Assembly (NCBI GenBank): GCA_905202215.1
Contig: CAJKRG010000001.1
Span: 103,799-167,798, forward strand
Origin: an uncultured Porphyromonadaceae bacterium
Lineage (GTDB): Bacteria; Bacteroidota; Bacteroidia; Bacteroidales; Muribaculaceae
Reading direction: 5' to 3'
DNA: 64,000 nt
A program made the position numbers and the translations under genes. Shown here piece after piece: positions 9,872-17,585 of this stretch. The notes beneath the pieces were generated by a model. That model was not told where the DNA came from, made no database searches, and saw only the letters and a program-made list of their open reading frames with translations. Position 1 is the first letter of the stretch. The number at the start of each line of letters is the position of its first letter.

Positions 9872-10429
9872 TTATATTTCTGATTTATCAGGTGAGAATA
9901 CTTCGAAACTGCTGTCTGTGTAAAGTACAATTATTGACTTTATTTTCTTTCCGGGTAAAGGCGGTACGATGTTATGCATATCGTTTTCATTTTGTGAGGC
10001 CGGATAACTGTCGGAAAAAGCATTTAAAACACCAAAACCAGGATTTTCTTGATTAAAAATCTCTTTTACCTCATCTGAAGAAGATACGGAAGTGTCTGAA
10101 AAAAGATTGTTATTATCTTGAATATCATTGTTTAGCGGCTCTGATGAGGCCGATTTCAGGTTGGTTTGAGCGTCTGAGAATTGAATATTTGATTTCTCTG
10201 ACATGTTTCCCACGCCAAATAACAACCAGGAGATGTTGAGATCAGGAAAATTCTCATGAAGTTTACGAAGCAATAAATCATTGACAGATTTATTGCGGCC
10301 ATGAATCAATTGAGAAAGAGTAGGGCGCGGAATTCCGGCTTTATCTGCAAATTGGGAATTCGATAGGCCACACAGTTCGATATATCTCTTTAAACGGGCT
10401 GTTACAGTGTTTTCTTCGTTATTTTCCAT
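9872..10429 (-). CDS. XRE-family helix-turn-helix regulator
   Basis: The protein has 185 residues. Residues 8-75 form an XRE/lambda-repressor-type HTH: GLSNSQFADKAGIPRPTLSQ, then an Ile-His-Gly-Arg-Asn-Lys segment, followed by the NISWLLFGVGNM segment common in Bacteroidetes repressors. A Ser/Asn/Asp-rich linker leads to a conserved C-terminal strand-rich tail (KKIKSIIVLYTDSSFEVFSPD). The gene lies just outside the left dif site of the microvirus, so it is host DNA rather than part of the virus. Its promoter contains a 10-bp palindrome over the -33 box, which suggests autoregulation. The target genes are unknown. Confidence 0.85.
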   Translation of the reverse strand: MENNEENTVTARLKRYIELCGLSNSQFADKAGIPRPTLSQLIHGRNKSVNDLLLRKLHENFPDLNISWLLFGVGNMSEKSNIQFSDAQTNLKSASSEPLNNDIQDNNNLFSDTSVSSSDEVKEIFNQENPGFGVLNAFSDSYPASQNENDMHNIVPPLPGKKIKSIIVLYTDSSFEVFSPDKSEI

Positions 10430-10454
10430 GATACAATTGTAAATTTTACGGGTG

Positions 10455-10491
10455 CAAATGTATGAATAATAATTCTAAATTGCAAATTTGC
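10455..10491 (-). promoter_or_regulatory. Promoter and candidate operator of the XRE regulator
   Basis: On the minus strand, TTTG (10483-10486) and TACATTTG (10455-10462) are 20 nt apart, a full Bacteroidetes promoter. A perfect palindrome GCAAATTTGC (10482-10491) covers the -33 box, a plausible operator for the dimeric HTH protein it drives. Confidence 0.7.
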
Positions 10492-11253
10492 GTTTCGAAA
10501 TGGTGGTTTGCAATGTCAAACTCAAGGCGTTGTGATTGTAAATAGGTGCGTGAGAGAATCTCTATCTCAATTGTAAATAGCATTTAAACAGCTGGAGTAT
10601 ATCTGAATAAATAATTGAAGATTGATTGTGTAATGCAAGGCATTACAGTATGTTGTTGGCGCAACTTTAAGCTGGCGCGCTTCTATCAAAAGTCGGCTGC
10701 CATTACTTAAATAAAAAATACAAATATCAATTGCTATGCTCTGGATCAAAGCCAATTGCCGAATTGGTTAATAAATGTTGCCGCGATCTTTATGTCCTGA
10801 ATTTACGATTTAATATGGATACGCTATTGGCAATTGATTGGAGATTTGAAAGTCGCTTATGTCATAATACGAGCGATATGCTTTAATTCATGTGGTATGT
10901 ATAATGTAAACAATCTGCGACGATTCGTTAATTCAGCTTTGTGAATTCGAATTGTAACGTAATTCTAGAAACAGGTCCATTCATCAAAATTGATGAGATT
11001 CTAAAATTTATGAATGTTCATTCGTGTATTTATAAATATAACATTCTCACGCGGTCTCAGTTTTCGGTTAACAGTAATTTAACTAAATATAATACGATTA
11101 AACTCAGAGAATTAACACACCTTAAGATATCGCTAAGTTGTAAAAAATACACTCAAAAACAATACTCGAAATAGTCTGCTGCTGGAATTTAATACAGTTA
11201 GCCCTTTACTAAAATCATCGAGGCTCTCTATACAATTTTTATTTTCGTCTCTT
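10492..11253. other. AT-rich intergenic region next to the left dif site; no gene seen
   Basis: About 760 bp carry no convincing coding sequence in either strand; the small open frames have no recognisable family and odd composition. There is no tRNA, CRISPR or IS end. The region is clearly more AT-rich than the flanking host genes, as is common around replication termini. It ends at the left arm of the dif-like site at 11254. I looked for a second dif copy and found only a poor partial match near 10895-10915. Confidence 0.5.
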
Positions 11254-11281
11254 TTGTTTCATAATTACTAATATGTTAAAC
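11254..11281 (+). other. dif: attL: dif-like XerC/XerD site at the left end of the microvirus
   Basis: Read as an 11-bp XerC arm TTGTTTCATAA (11254-11264), a 6-bp centre TTACTA (11265-11270) and an 11-bp XerD arm ATATGTTAAAC (11271-11281). The layout and the ATAA...TATGTTAAA core match bacterial dif sites. By the logic of Xer recombination the left arm should be chromosomal and the right arm viral. The ATG at 11273, start of the M15 peptidase gene, lies inside the XerD arm. Confidence 0.88.
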
Positions 11282-11677
11282 CTTGAGACTAAGCATTTTA
11301 CCTTTGATGAGATGTGTACAACTTCTCATGACGATTTACGATTGAAAAATCGTGAGGGTGCATTAAAGTTCGTTAACAATCTCTTTAATGTTATGTGTGT
11401 CCTTGAATTCATTCGTGAAGCCTATGGACAACCTATTGCTATTACTTCCGGATTCCGTTCTTCTGCTCTTAATACTCGAGTAGGAGGTGTCCCCAAGTCC
11501 TGCCACCTGATTGGACGTGCTGCCGATATCCGTCCCGCTTCTCACATTCCTAACAATTCGCCTCTATTCGAAAAAGAGATTCGTTCTCTCATGACCGCTG
11601 TTCGCAAAGCTAAAGATTTTGGTCTTCTTGGCTATGTCGAATATCATCCCTATTACATTCATATTAATCTTCCTTAG
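11273..11677 (+). CDS. Microviral M15-family peptidoglycan peptidase
   Basis: The protein has 134 residues and belongs to the D-Ala-D-Ala carboxypeptidase/endolysin-type M15 family. It shows the ITSGFRSSALN segment, the zinc motif Ser-x-His-x-x-Gly-x-Ala-x-Asp (His78, Asp85) and the third ligand His130 in YYIHI. Such peptidases occur in microviruses of Bacteroidetes and are thought to cut cell-wall peptides during entry or lysis. No signal peptide is visible. The start codon lies in the XerD arm of attL, so the sequence upstream of the gene changes when the virus excises: in the circular form the replication gene stop would be only 41 nt upstream. Confidence 0.9.
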   Translation: MLNLETKHFTFDEMCTTSHDDLRLKNREGALKFVNNLFNVMCVLEFIREAYGQPIAITSGFRSSALNTRVGGVPKSCHLIGRAADIRPASHIPNNSPLFEKEIRSLMTAVRKAKDFGLLGYVEYHPYYIHINLP

Positions 11678-11680
11678 CCT

Positions 11681-11797
11681 ATGGAAAAATTCAAAAAGTT
11701 CGTTCGCATTCTTCGCATGGTAGTTGAGTTCATTCAATATGTTCTCAACTATCTTCCCTATCAATTTAAATCTCGTAAAAATGAAAAAAGTCGGTAA
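11681..11797 (+). CDS. Tiny microviral protein (38 residues)
   Basis: A 38-codon frame starts 3 bp after the peptidase stop and has the same T-ended codon style as the other viral genes. The product is basic at both ends (MEKFKKFVRIL at the start, KSRKNEKSR at the end) with a central hydrophobic/aromatic stretch MVVEFIQYVLNYL, suggesting a short amphipathic or membrane-associated helix. No family is recognised. It overlaps the next small gene by 17 nt. A lysis or entry role is conceivable but has no direct support. Confidence 0.5.
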   Translation: MEKFKKFVRILRMVVEFIQYVLNYLPYQFKSRKNEKSR

Positions 11798-11969
11798 TAT
11801 TCGTCCTTATATCATTGGCCCTTCTGCCAATCTCGTTCCTCCTTCTCAGTATACTTATACTGGTCAACTCTTTTCTATCAATTTTGCTGATTTCGTCTTT
11901 TTTGTTGGTAACAAAAAAGGTTCTGGCAATCCTCGCGTTAAAGTTACTATTAAACTTCTTGATGATTAA
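11781..11969 (+). CDS. Small microviral protein of unknown function
   Basis: The protein has 62 residues if the ATG at 11781 is used; an in-frame ATG at 11739 would add 14 residues. The sequence (MKKVGNIRPYIIGPSANLV, then a Phe-rich segment INFADFVFFVG and a basic end) shows no recognised motif. It lies between the 38-residue frame and VP1, 2 bp before the VP1 start. By position it could be a minor virion or DNA-binding protein; this is inference. Confidence 0.6.
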   Translation: MKKVGNIRPYIIGPSANLVPPSQYTYTGQLFSINFADFVFFVGNKKGSGNPRVKVTIKLLDD

Positions 11970-11971
11970 CT

Positions 11972-14176
11972 ATGGGTGTATTCTCTAAAAATGAGCAACC
12001 CACTGAGAAAATCAAGCGTTCTACCTATGACCGTTCATGGCAGAACTCCCTTACCATGAAGTATGGATATTTATATCCGTGCTTCTGTAAGGAAACATTC
12101 TCTGGTTGCTCCTGGCATATAGATGCCGCCGCAGGACTTCGTTTCCTGCCTACTTTCTTCCCTCTGCAGACAAAGCAGCGCTGTTCTATTGACTTTTTCT
12201 ACGTTCGTTCCCGTAACTTGTGGAAAGGTTTTAAAAACTTCAAGTTTCAGACTGGTAAACATGATGGTCTTCCTCGTCTTTCTGAGCGCAATAAGATGGT
12301 TCATTCTAAGACCGGATCTCTTGGAGATTTTTTAAATCTTCCTTCTACGATTGTAGGTGCTAATACTATTAAGTATTCATCTGATTTCTTTGCTCCGATC
12401 TATTCTCCTACGAATTCTTCTAATACGACTTTTAAGCTTGTTAGCTATTCTTTTACTCCAGCCCGTGAATTAATTAATGAACCTGTCGGTTCTGAAAATG
12501 AGGGGTATCGTTTTATTACTCTCAAATCTATTAGTCCCTCATCTGGTTCTTTCGGTAGTATTGCTAAATCTGATATAAGCCTTTTTACTCCTGCTGGTGA
12601 TGGCGATCTTGTTGATTTTAATGCTTATGCAGCTGCATATCGTAAGCTTCCTCTTAGCGGCCCTCTTCCTTCCGCTGTTCTTTCTGGATTAAAGGCTGGT
12701 ACTCTTAAATTCTATGGTTCTACTTCTGTATCTTTGAATGGTTCTTCTACTGTTACTGTTTCAGATAAAAGTGCTTCCGGCGATCCTCTGTTTCAACTCG
12801 GTAAGGATGGCTCTGTTTATATTCTCGAACCGTCTCGCCAGTATGATCTTCCGTACTATTCTCTTTTTATTGGTGTTCTCTTCGGTTCTATTCCGAACCC
12901 TCCTTCCTCTGCTCTTTATGAATCTCTGTCTCAAATGCCTACTTTAACCGTCCTTGTTGGTGATTCTGAGGCATTTCAGATTGTAGAGGCTACTTCCGTT
13001 CTTGATTCTATTCCTTATGAGATCAATGCTCTTCCGTTCCGTGCATATGAACAGATTTACAATGCTTTCTATCGTGATGATCGTAACAACCCTTATGTTG
13101 TAAATGGTGAGTACGATCCTAACGTCTTTCTTCCGTCTTATGATGGTGGTATTGACGATAATACTTACGAACTCCGTAAACGTAATTGGGAGCAGGATTT
13201 TCTTACCACTGCCATGCCGTCACCTCAGTATGGCAACGCCCCTCTTGTAGGTATTACTGAAGCCGGTTCCCTTGTCTTTTCTGATCCTAACGGTGATCTT
13301 TTTGCCTCTAAGATTCAGACAGATGAAAACGGTGCTACTGTAGGTTTCGAGACGACTCGATCTTCTTCTGCTAATAAAACTTTGGTCAGCTTCGTTAATA
13401 GTGGTATTTCTATTAATGATCTTCGTGGCGTCAATTCCTTGCAGCGTTATCTTGAGGCAAATATTCGTCGTGGTCTTCGTTACCAGGATCAGATCAAGAG
13501 CCATTACGGTGTCGATGTTTCCTATGCTGAACTTGATATGCCGGAATTCCTCGGTTCTGTTAACCTTTCTGTTAATGTTGATCAGATTAATCAGACTGCG
13601 CCCGGTGATGGTGATCCTCTTGGCGCTTATGCCGGACAGATGTCTGCTATCGGAGGAGGAAAAACTATTAACAAGTATACAGATGAAGACGGATTTATTA
13701 TCGGTCTTATTTCTGTGGTTCCGGTTCCTTGTTACTCTCAGCTTCTTCCGAAGTTCTTTACCAAGATCAACGACCCCCTCGAATACTATTCTCCCGAATT
13801 TGCGTACCTCGGTATGCAGCCCATCAAGTATGATCAAGTATGTCCGCTTCAGGCCGCCAATCAAGGTGTCTCCTTGGACGCGACTTATGGTTATCAGCGC
13901 GCATGGTATGAATATATGTCTGATGTTGATGAGATTCACGGACAGTTCCGTACTACTCTTAACAACTACGTTCTGTCTCGTGTCTTTAACACTGTTCCCT
14001 CGCTCAATTCTGACTTTCTTACCGTAGATCCTTCTCAGCTTAACGATGTCTTTTCTATTTCTGAAGTAGAGATCGATGGTAAAAAAGTTCAGCTTGATAC
14101 CATTCTCGGCCAAGTTCACTTTAAGGTTTCTTTCGAGGCTCCGATACCTCGCTTCGGAACGCCTCGTCTTGAATAG
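11972..14176 (+). CDS. Microviral major capsid protein VP1 (F-like)
   Basis: The protein has 734 residues, longer than phiX174 F or gokushovirus VP1, in keeping with the larger capsid proteins of Bacteroidetes microviruses. The N-terminal part has the family signature: a LTMKYGYLYPCFCKE segment, then FLPTFFPLQTKQRCSIDFFYVRSRNLW, equivalent to the 'P..P....v..d.ffvp.R.lW' pattern of single-jelly-roll microviral capsids. The C-terminal part ends IPRFGTPRLE. A perfect hairpin terminator follows 8 bp after the stop. This gene identifies the element as Microviridae. Confidence 0.95.
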   Translation: MGVFSKNEQPTEKIKRSTYDRSWQNSLTMKYGYLYPCFCKETFSGCSWHIDAAAGLRFLPTFFPLQTKQRCSIDFFYVRSRNLWKGFKNFKFQTGKHDGLPRLSERNKMVHSKTGSLGDFLNLPSTIVGANTIKYSSDFFAPIYSPTNSSNTTFKLVSYSFTPARELINEPVGSENEGYRFITLKSISPSSGSFGSIAKSDISLFTPAGDGDLVDFNAYAAAYRKLPLSGPLPSAVLSGLKAGTLKFYGSTSVSLNGSSTVTVSDKSASGDPLFQLGKDGSVYILEPSRQYDLPYYSLFIGVLFGSIPNPPSSALYESLSQMPTLTVLVGDSEAFQIVEATSVLDSIPYEINALPFRAYEQIYNAFYRDDRNNPYVVNGEYDPNVFLPSYDGGIDDNTYELRKRNWEQDFLTTAMPSPQYGNAPLVGITEAGSLVFSDPNGDLFASKIQTDENGATVGFETTRSSSANKTLVSFVNSGISINDLRGVNSLQRYLEANIRRGLRYQDQIKSHYGVDVSYAELDMPEFLGSVNLSVNVDQINQTAPGDGDPLGAYAGQMSAIGGGKTINKYTDEDGFIIGLISVVPVPCYSQLLPKFFTKINDPLEYYSPEFAYLGMQPIKYDQVCPLQAANQGVSLDATYGYQRAWYEYMSDVDEIHGQFRTTLNNYVLSRVFNTVPSLNSDFLTVDPSQLNDVFSISEVEIDGKKVQLDTILGQVHFKVSFEAPIPRFGTPRLE

Positions 14177-14184
14177 GAGGTTAG

Positions 14185-14208
14185 AGGAGGGAAGTCCTCT
14201 TCCCTCCT
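14185..14208 (+). terminator. Terminator after VP1
   Basis: A perfect 10-bp stem AGGAGGGAAG / CTTCCCTCCT with a TCCT loop, ending in TTT, begins 8 bp after the VP1 stop. It should limit transcription from the capsid gene into the scaffold/pilot genes. Confidence 0.8.
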
Positions 14209-14585
14209 TTAGGCGCATGTCACGAATCTCATTAGTTTTAAAGAGATGGTTTATAAGTTTATATCTTTTCTTTTCTTATTTCCCTATCTTTAACCTCAAC
14301 TACTCTCTACTGCAAACCTCCACCCATGCAACGCATGGGTTCGTGACTCAAAAGCTTTCGTCTGATGCCCTAATTAAGCCCGAGACTCGCTCGCGAAGCG
14401 TAGCGCTACTGCTCTATCTCCTCTGCAAACAGGCCTCGGACCCCTTTATTATTTATATCCTGCCTTTAGGTAGGATATAAATGATAAAATGGCAGTGTCA
14501 AGTGCAGCATGGCTTAAATGCCCGCGAAATCAGTTTCGCGAAAATTTCGTATCTTTGTCTTACCTATAAACAATTAATTACAATT
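14209..14585 (+). other. Microviral non-coding region with multiple hairpins; candidate origin
   Basis: About 375 bp without a credible gene hold four dyads: ACCCATGC-AAC-GCATGGGT (14322-14340); the 10-bp palindrome GTAGCGCTAC (14400-14409) inside a GC-rich patch; a long stem with arms ATTTATATCCT (14451-14461) and AGGATATAAAT (14472-14482), extended inward by further pairing; and CGCGAAA-TCAG-TTTCGCG (14523-14540). It is the largest non-coding stretch of the virus. Structured non-coding DNA in ssDNA phages often holds the replication origin or packaging signals; which hairpin does what is not known. TATCTTTG at 14550-14557 is a candidate -7 element for the next gene. Confidence 0.55.
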
Positions 14586-14891
14586 ATGATCAATGCACTT
14601 AAAAATCGATCGTGTAAAACTCGTGCCTATAACGCGGACATGCGTCATGTTCAAGGCAATCTTGCGATCACCCCCGCACAAATGAATATTATGACAAATA
14701 AAGGCATGCCTGTTTCTGCTGCCGCTCTGTCTCCGGATCTCTTCGATGACGGCCATCTCGGATCTGATCCGCACGTTCCATTCGAACTTCGCCGTGGTGT
14801 TGACTTCTCCCAGGTTGCCGAGTACCAGGCCGAATGTCGTTCTAAGGTTAAGTCTGCTGTAGAATCTGCTTCTAATGGCTCCAAAGATTGA
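14586..14891 (+). CDS. Microviral scaffold-like protein (VP3-type)
   Basis: The protein has 101 residues counted from the ATG at 14586; the open frame extends further upstream, but that part covers the hairpin region and lacks coding character. The sequence contains the short conserved stretch KGMPVSAAALSPDLFDDG and a C-terminal RGVDFSQVAEYQAE segment, which resembles internal scaffolding proteins of gokushovirus-like microviruses. The position, directly before the pilot protein gene and overlapping it by 17 nt, fits. The scaffold assignment is inference from size, position and partial pattern. Confidence 0.65.
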   Translation: MINALKNRSCKTRAYNADMRHVQGNLAITPAQMNIMTNKGMPVSAAALSPDLFDDGHLGSDPHVPFELRRGVDFSQVAEYQAECRSKVKSAVESASNGSKD

Positions 14892-16065
14892 TCTTCCTAA
14901 AATTGAGCCACCTGATCATGTTGACTTACCTGATTGGCGCAATTACGATAACGCCGTCAAACCCTCTGATCCTGTTGGCTCTTCATCTCGCTCTTTTAAT
15001 ATGGATTGGTTAGGAACTGCTCTTGGTGCTGCTGGCGGTCTTTTTAGTTCGTTCTTCTCGAATAGGTCTATTAATAAACAGATCAAGGCCCAGCAACGTG
15101 AGAATGAGTTAAACCGTCAGTTCAACTCCGCTGAAGCCCAGAAGTCTCGCGATTTCGCTTCATTAATGTTTGATCGTGAAAATGCTTACAATGATCCTAA
15201 GGCTGTAATTCAACGATTGCAGTCTGCCGGAATAAACCCTGCTCTTGCTTATGGATCCTTTGCTGATTCTTCTTCTATTTCTTCTAATGCGGAAGCCAGT
15301 TCCGGAGGATCGATTACGCCGAGTCCTCTCGATACTTCGGGCATTGTTAGTGCTGGCCAATCTTATATTAATGCTCGTGTTGCTGAGTCGCAGGCTTCTT
15401 TGAATGAGGCTCAAGCTTCGCGCATTCGTGCTGAGACTCCTTTGGCTTCTCAGATTCAGCAATCTGTTATCGATCTTAATAAGTCTGGTGTTAAGCTTAA
15501 TCTTTCTAAATCAGCTTATACTGATGAGGATCGTAATTTGCTTCCTGAAAAGCTTAACAATCTTAAACAATCTACTGAGAATTTGCGCCAAACTTTGTCT
15601 AATTTAAAGTCTGAGGGTCTTATTCTTGGTGAAAATTATAAGCAAGCTATTTCAGAGACTCACATTAAGCAAGTCATGTCTGATTATGCTGAAAAAATGG
15701 GCCAGGCTCAATTGGATAATCTTATTGCCTCCACAAAACATCTTTTCTCTTGGGCTAAACTTAATGACGCTAATGCTGCTCAGGTTGCTGCCCTTACTCC
15801 TCTTTTGACAGAGTGGTATCAAGATGCAAATACCATTCAAGGTTTTGAAGCTGATCAGTATACCGGTTTATCTGCTACTCAGGCTTTCGGAACTATTCTT
15901 GGCTGGAAAAAAGATGAGATTGAAGCGCATATCGCTTCTTTGCAGGCCGGTGCTACAGGTCGCGATGTCGATTGGCTTTCTAATGCTACTTCTTTTGCTA
16001 CTTTTGTTATTGGTGCTTATCTTCTTCGTGGTAAAAGTCCCAAAGCAATTGGTGGCTTCAAATGA
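14875..16065 (+). CDS. Microviral DNA pilot protein VP2 (H-like)
   Basis: The protein has 396 residues. A Gly/Ala-rich hydrophobic segment (WLGTALGAAGGLFSSFFS, about residues 43-60) is followed by a long polar coiled-coil region and the characteristic pilot-protein motif: MFDRENAYNDPKAVIQRLQ, then AGINPALAYG. In phiX174 the homologous H protein forms a tube that carries the genome across the envelope. A Gln/Asn/Ser-rich helical middle and a hydrophobic C-terminal segment (FATFVIGAYLL) complete it. It overlaps the upstream scaffold-like gene by 17 nt and is followed by a terminator hairpin. Confidence 0.92.
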   Translation: MAPKIDLPKIEPPDHVDLPDWRNYDNAVKPSDPVGSSSRSFNMDWLGTALGAAGGLFSSFFSNRSINKQIKAQQRENELNRQFNSAEAQKSRDFASLMFDRENAYNDPKAVIQRLQSAGINPALAYGSFADSSSISSNAEASSGGSITPSPLDTSGIVSAGQSYINARVAESQASLNEAQASRIRAETPLASQIQQSVIDLNKSGVKLNLSKSAYTDEDRNLLPEKLNNLKQSTENLRQTLSNLKSEGLILGENYKQAISETHIKQVMSDYAEKMGQAQLDNLIASTKHLFSWAKLNDANAAQVAALTPLLTEWYQDANTIQGFEADQYTGLSATQAFGTILGWKKDEIEAHIASLQAGATGRDVDWLSNATSFATFVIGAYLLRGKSPKAIGGFK

Positions 16066-16075
16066 TTAAAGAATG

Positions 16076-16096
16076 GCCAAGGATATAATCCTTGGC
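16076..16096 (+). terminator. Hairpin/terminator between VP2 and the replication gene
   Basis: A perfect 9-bp stem GCCAAGGAT / ATCCTTGGC with an ATA loop, followed by TATTTCCTTG, begins 11 bp after the VP2 stop. It overlaps the N-terminal codons of a longer possible replication-gene start at 16073, which argues for the downstream start. Confidence 0.7.
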
Positions 16097-16162
16097 TATT
16101 TCCTTGTCAAATTATGTGTAACTGACACAAAACGTCAAGTTACTACTAAAACTTTATCTGTT

Positions 16163-17563
16163 ATGTGTTCTCGCCCTAAACTTATTATTAATCCACAATC
16201 GAAATACTTGCTTCATAATTCCGATACTGTTTTCGTATGTGGCTGTGAATATCGTCCTTATGAAGTTCTTGCCACACTGTGTGTTCGTTCTCTTTTAAAA
16301 GACTATGAATTAGACGTTTGTTCTTGTGAGGACATTCTTTTTATTAAGGATAGTTCTTATATCGTTGTTGGTGGCAATCGTTTTCCATTGTTTATTGCAT
16401 TGCCTTGTGGTACATGTATGGAGTGTCATTCGGATTATCGTAAGGAAATTGAGAATCGTGCCTTGATCGAAGCTTCTCATTCCGGTACTGTCATATTTTA
16501 TACGCTTACATATGACGACTACCATTTGCCCACACATGGTCTTGTTAAATCACATGTGGTTTCTGCTTTTAAACGTCTTCGTACTCATATAGATCGCTAT
16601 CTCGGTTTTTCTTGTCATTTTACTAACTTATATGTTGGTGAGTATGGTACCGATGAACGTTATACCTTGCGTCCTCACTATCATGGTTTGCTTTTTATCG
16701 AAGAGTCTTTGACGCCTCACCAGATTTTTGAACTCTGGTCGATGTTTTTTTCCTTTAATCGTTCTGATTTTTATCAGAAACACCCAAATTTAAAGCATTG
16801 GTGGTATCATGGTGATCGTTTCGACTTCCAGGTAGCTCGATCTGTTCCGGCACTTACTCGGTACGTTACCAAGTACATTACTAAGCAATATATCTTTAAT
16901 GATGATTCACGCTTTTCTGTTGCTAAGGAACGTGATGAACGTCATTGGAATAAACCTTTTGTTCAGATGCCCAAATCTATTGGTTTGGGCTGTAAGTATA
17001 TAGACTTTTATAAGGATTTCATACTTAAGTCTTCCGATCTCTCTATTACTATTAATTGTCATGGTACGTATCTTCGTATAGGTATTCCTCGTATCTTTAT
17101 ACAGAAGCTTTTCAAGTCTCTTGGTAAAGTTTGTGTTAACGCTCTTTATTATTTTCATATTGCAAATCGTCTTATTGGCCGTATGGTTGATGTCGGTTTC
17201 CGACTCGAGGAAATTGATCGTTATAAATCATGGCTTGATAAATACAATTATCTTGGTTGGTTTAATTTAAAACGTTCAACAGCTAAGCGTCTTGATATAG
17301 TTTTTGCTTGTTATGATCAGTTGAGAGATCATCGTGTGATCGCAAATCTTTTTCACAAGATCATTTTTGATTATCTTTCGACTTGTTATTCGAATGATGA
17401 ATTCTATCAAAATATTCAATTAAAGTCTTCTTTTTATAAAAATAAGGTTTTGCCCGATACTGATTATAAATCTCGTATTCTTGATAAACGTCTTAAAGCT
17501 GAAAATGATGTTAATTTCACTAAAAAGAAGTTAATAAGTAGTGCATTTGATTCGTTTAATTAG
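16163..17563 (+). CDS. Microviral replication initiator VP4 (HUH endonuclease)
   Basis: The protein nicks the viral origin and drives rolling-circle replication. It has 466 residues from the ATG at 16163; that start gives the N terminus MCSRPKLIINPQ typical of microviral initiators, while a start at 16073 would add 30 unusual residues over a hairpin. Motifs in order: a Cys pair in PCGTCMECHSDYR, the strand FYTLTYDDYHLP, the HUH motif His172-Tyr-His174 (LRPHYHGLLF), and the catalytic region Tyr234-Val-Thr-Lys-Tyr238 with two tyrosines spaced as in phiX174 gpA. It is the last viral gene before attR. Confidence 0.93.
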   Translation: MCSRPKLIINPQSKYLLHNSDTVFVCGCEYRPYEVLATLCVRSLLKDYELDVCSCEDILFIKDSSYIVVGGNRFPLFIALPCGTCMECHSDYRKEIENRALIEASHSGTVIFYTLTYDDYHLPTHGLVKSHVVSAFKRLRTHIDRYLGFSCHFTNLYVGEYGTDERYTLRPHYHGLLFIEESLTPHQIFELWSMFFSFNRSDFYQKHPNLKHWWYHGDRFDFQVARSVPALTRYVTKYITKQYIFNDDSRFSVAKERDERHWNKPFVQMPKSIGLGCKYIDFYKDFILKSSDLSITINCHGTYLRIGIPRIFIQKLFKSLGKVCVNALYYFHIANRLIGRMVDVGFRLEEIDRYKSWLDKYNYLGWFNLKRSTAKRLDIVFACYDQLRDHRVIANLFHKIIFDYLSTCYSNDEFYQNIQLKSSFYKNKVLPDTDYKSRILDKRLKAENDVNFTKKKLISSAFDSFN

Positions 17564-17585
17564 TATCTTTACTTCGTTCTTAAAA

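Noticed and set aside
10890..10920. A possible second dif copy (GTATAATGTAAAC) left of attL
   Set aside because: Only part of the XerD-like arm matches and there is no XerC arm or TTACTA centre.
10941..11174. A 77-codon frame in the AT-rich stretch left of dif
   Set aside because: The product is Lys/Asn/Ile-rich with no motif, as chance frames in AT-rich DNA are.
13220..14218. A 332-codon open frame on the minus strand across VP1
   Set aside because: It is antisense to the capsid gene; its Arg/Ile-rich composition reflects the complement of T-ended codons and no family is visible.
14076..14480. A 134-codon plus-strand frame running from the end of VP1 into the viral non-coding region
   Set aside because: It runs through the VP1 terminator and the hairpin region and has no coding character.
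16073..16162. Start of the microviral replication gene at 16073
   Set aside because: Those codons overlap a terminator-like hairpin, and the ATG at 16163 gives the N terminus typical of the family.
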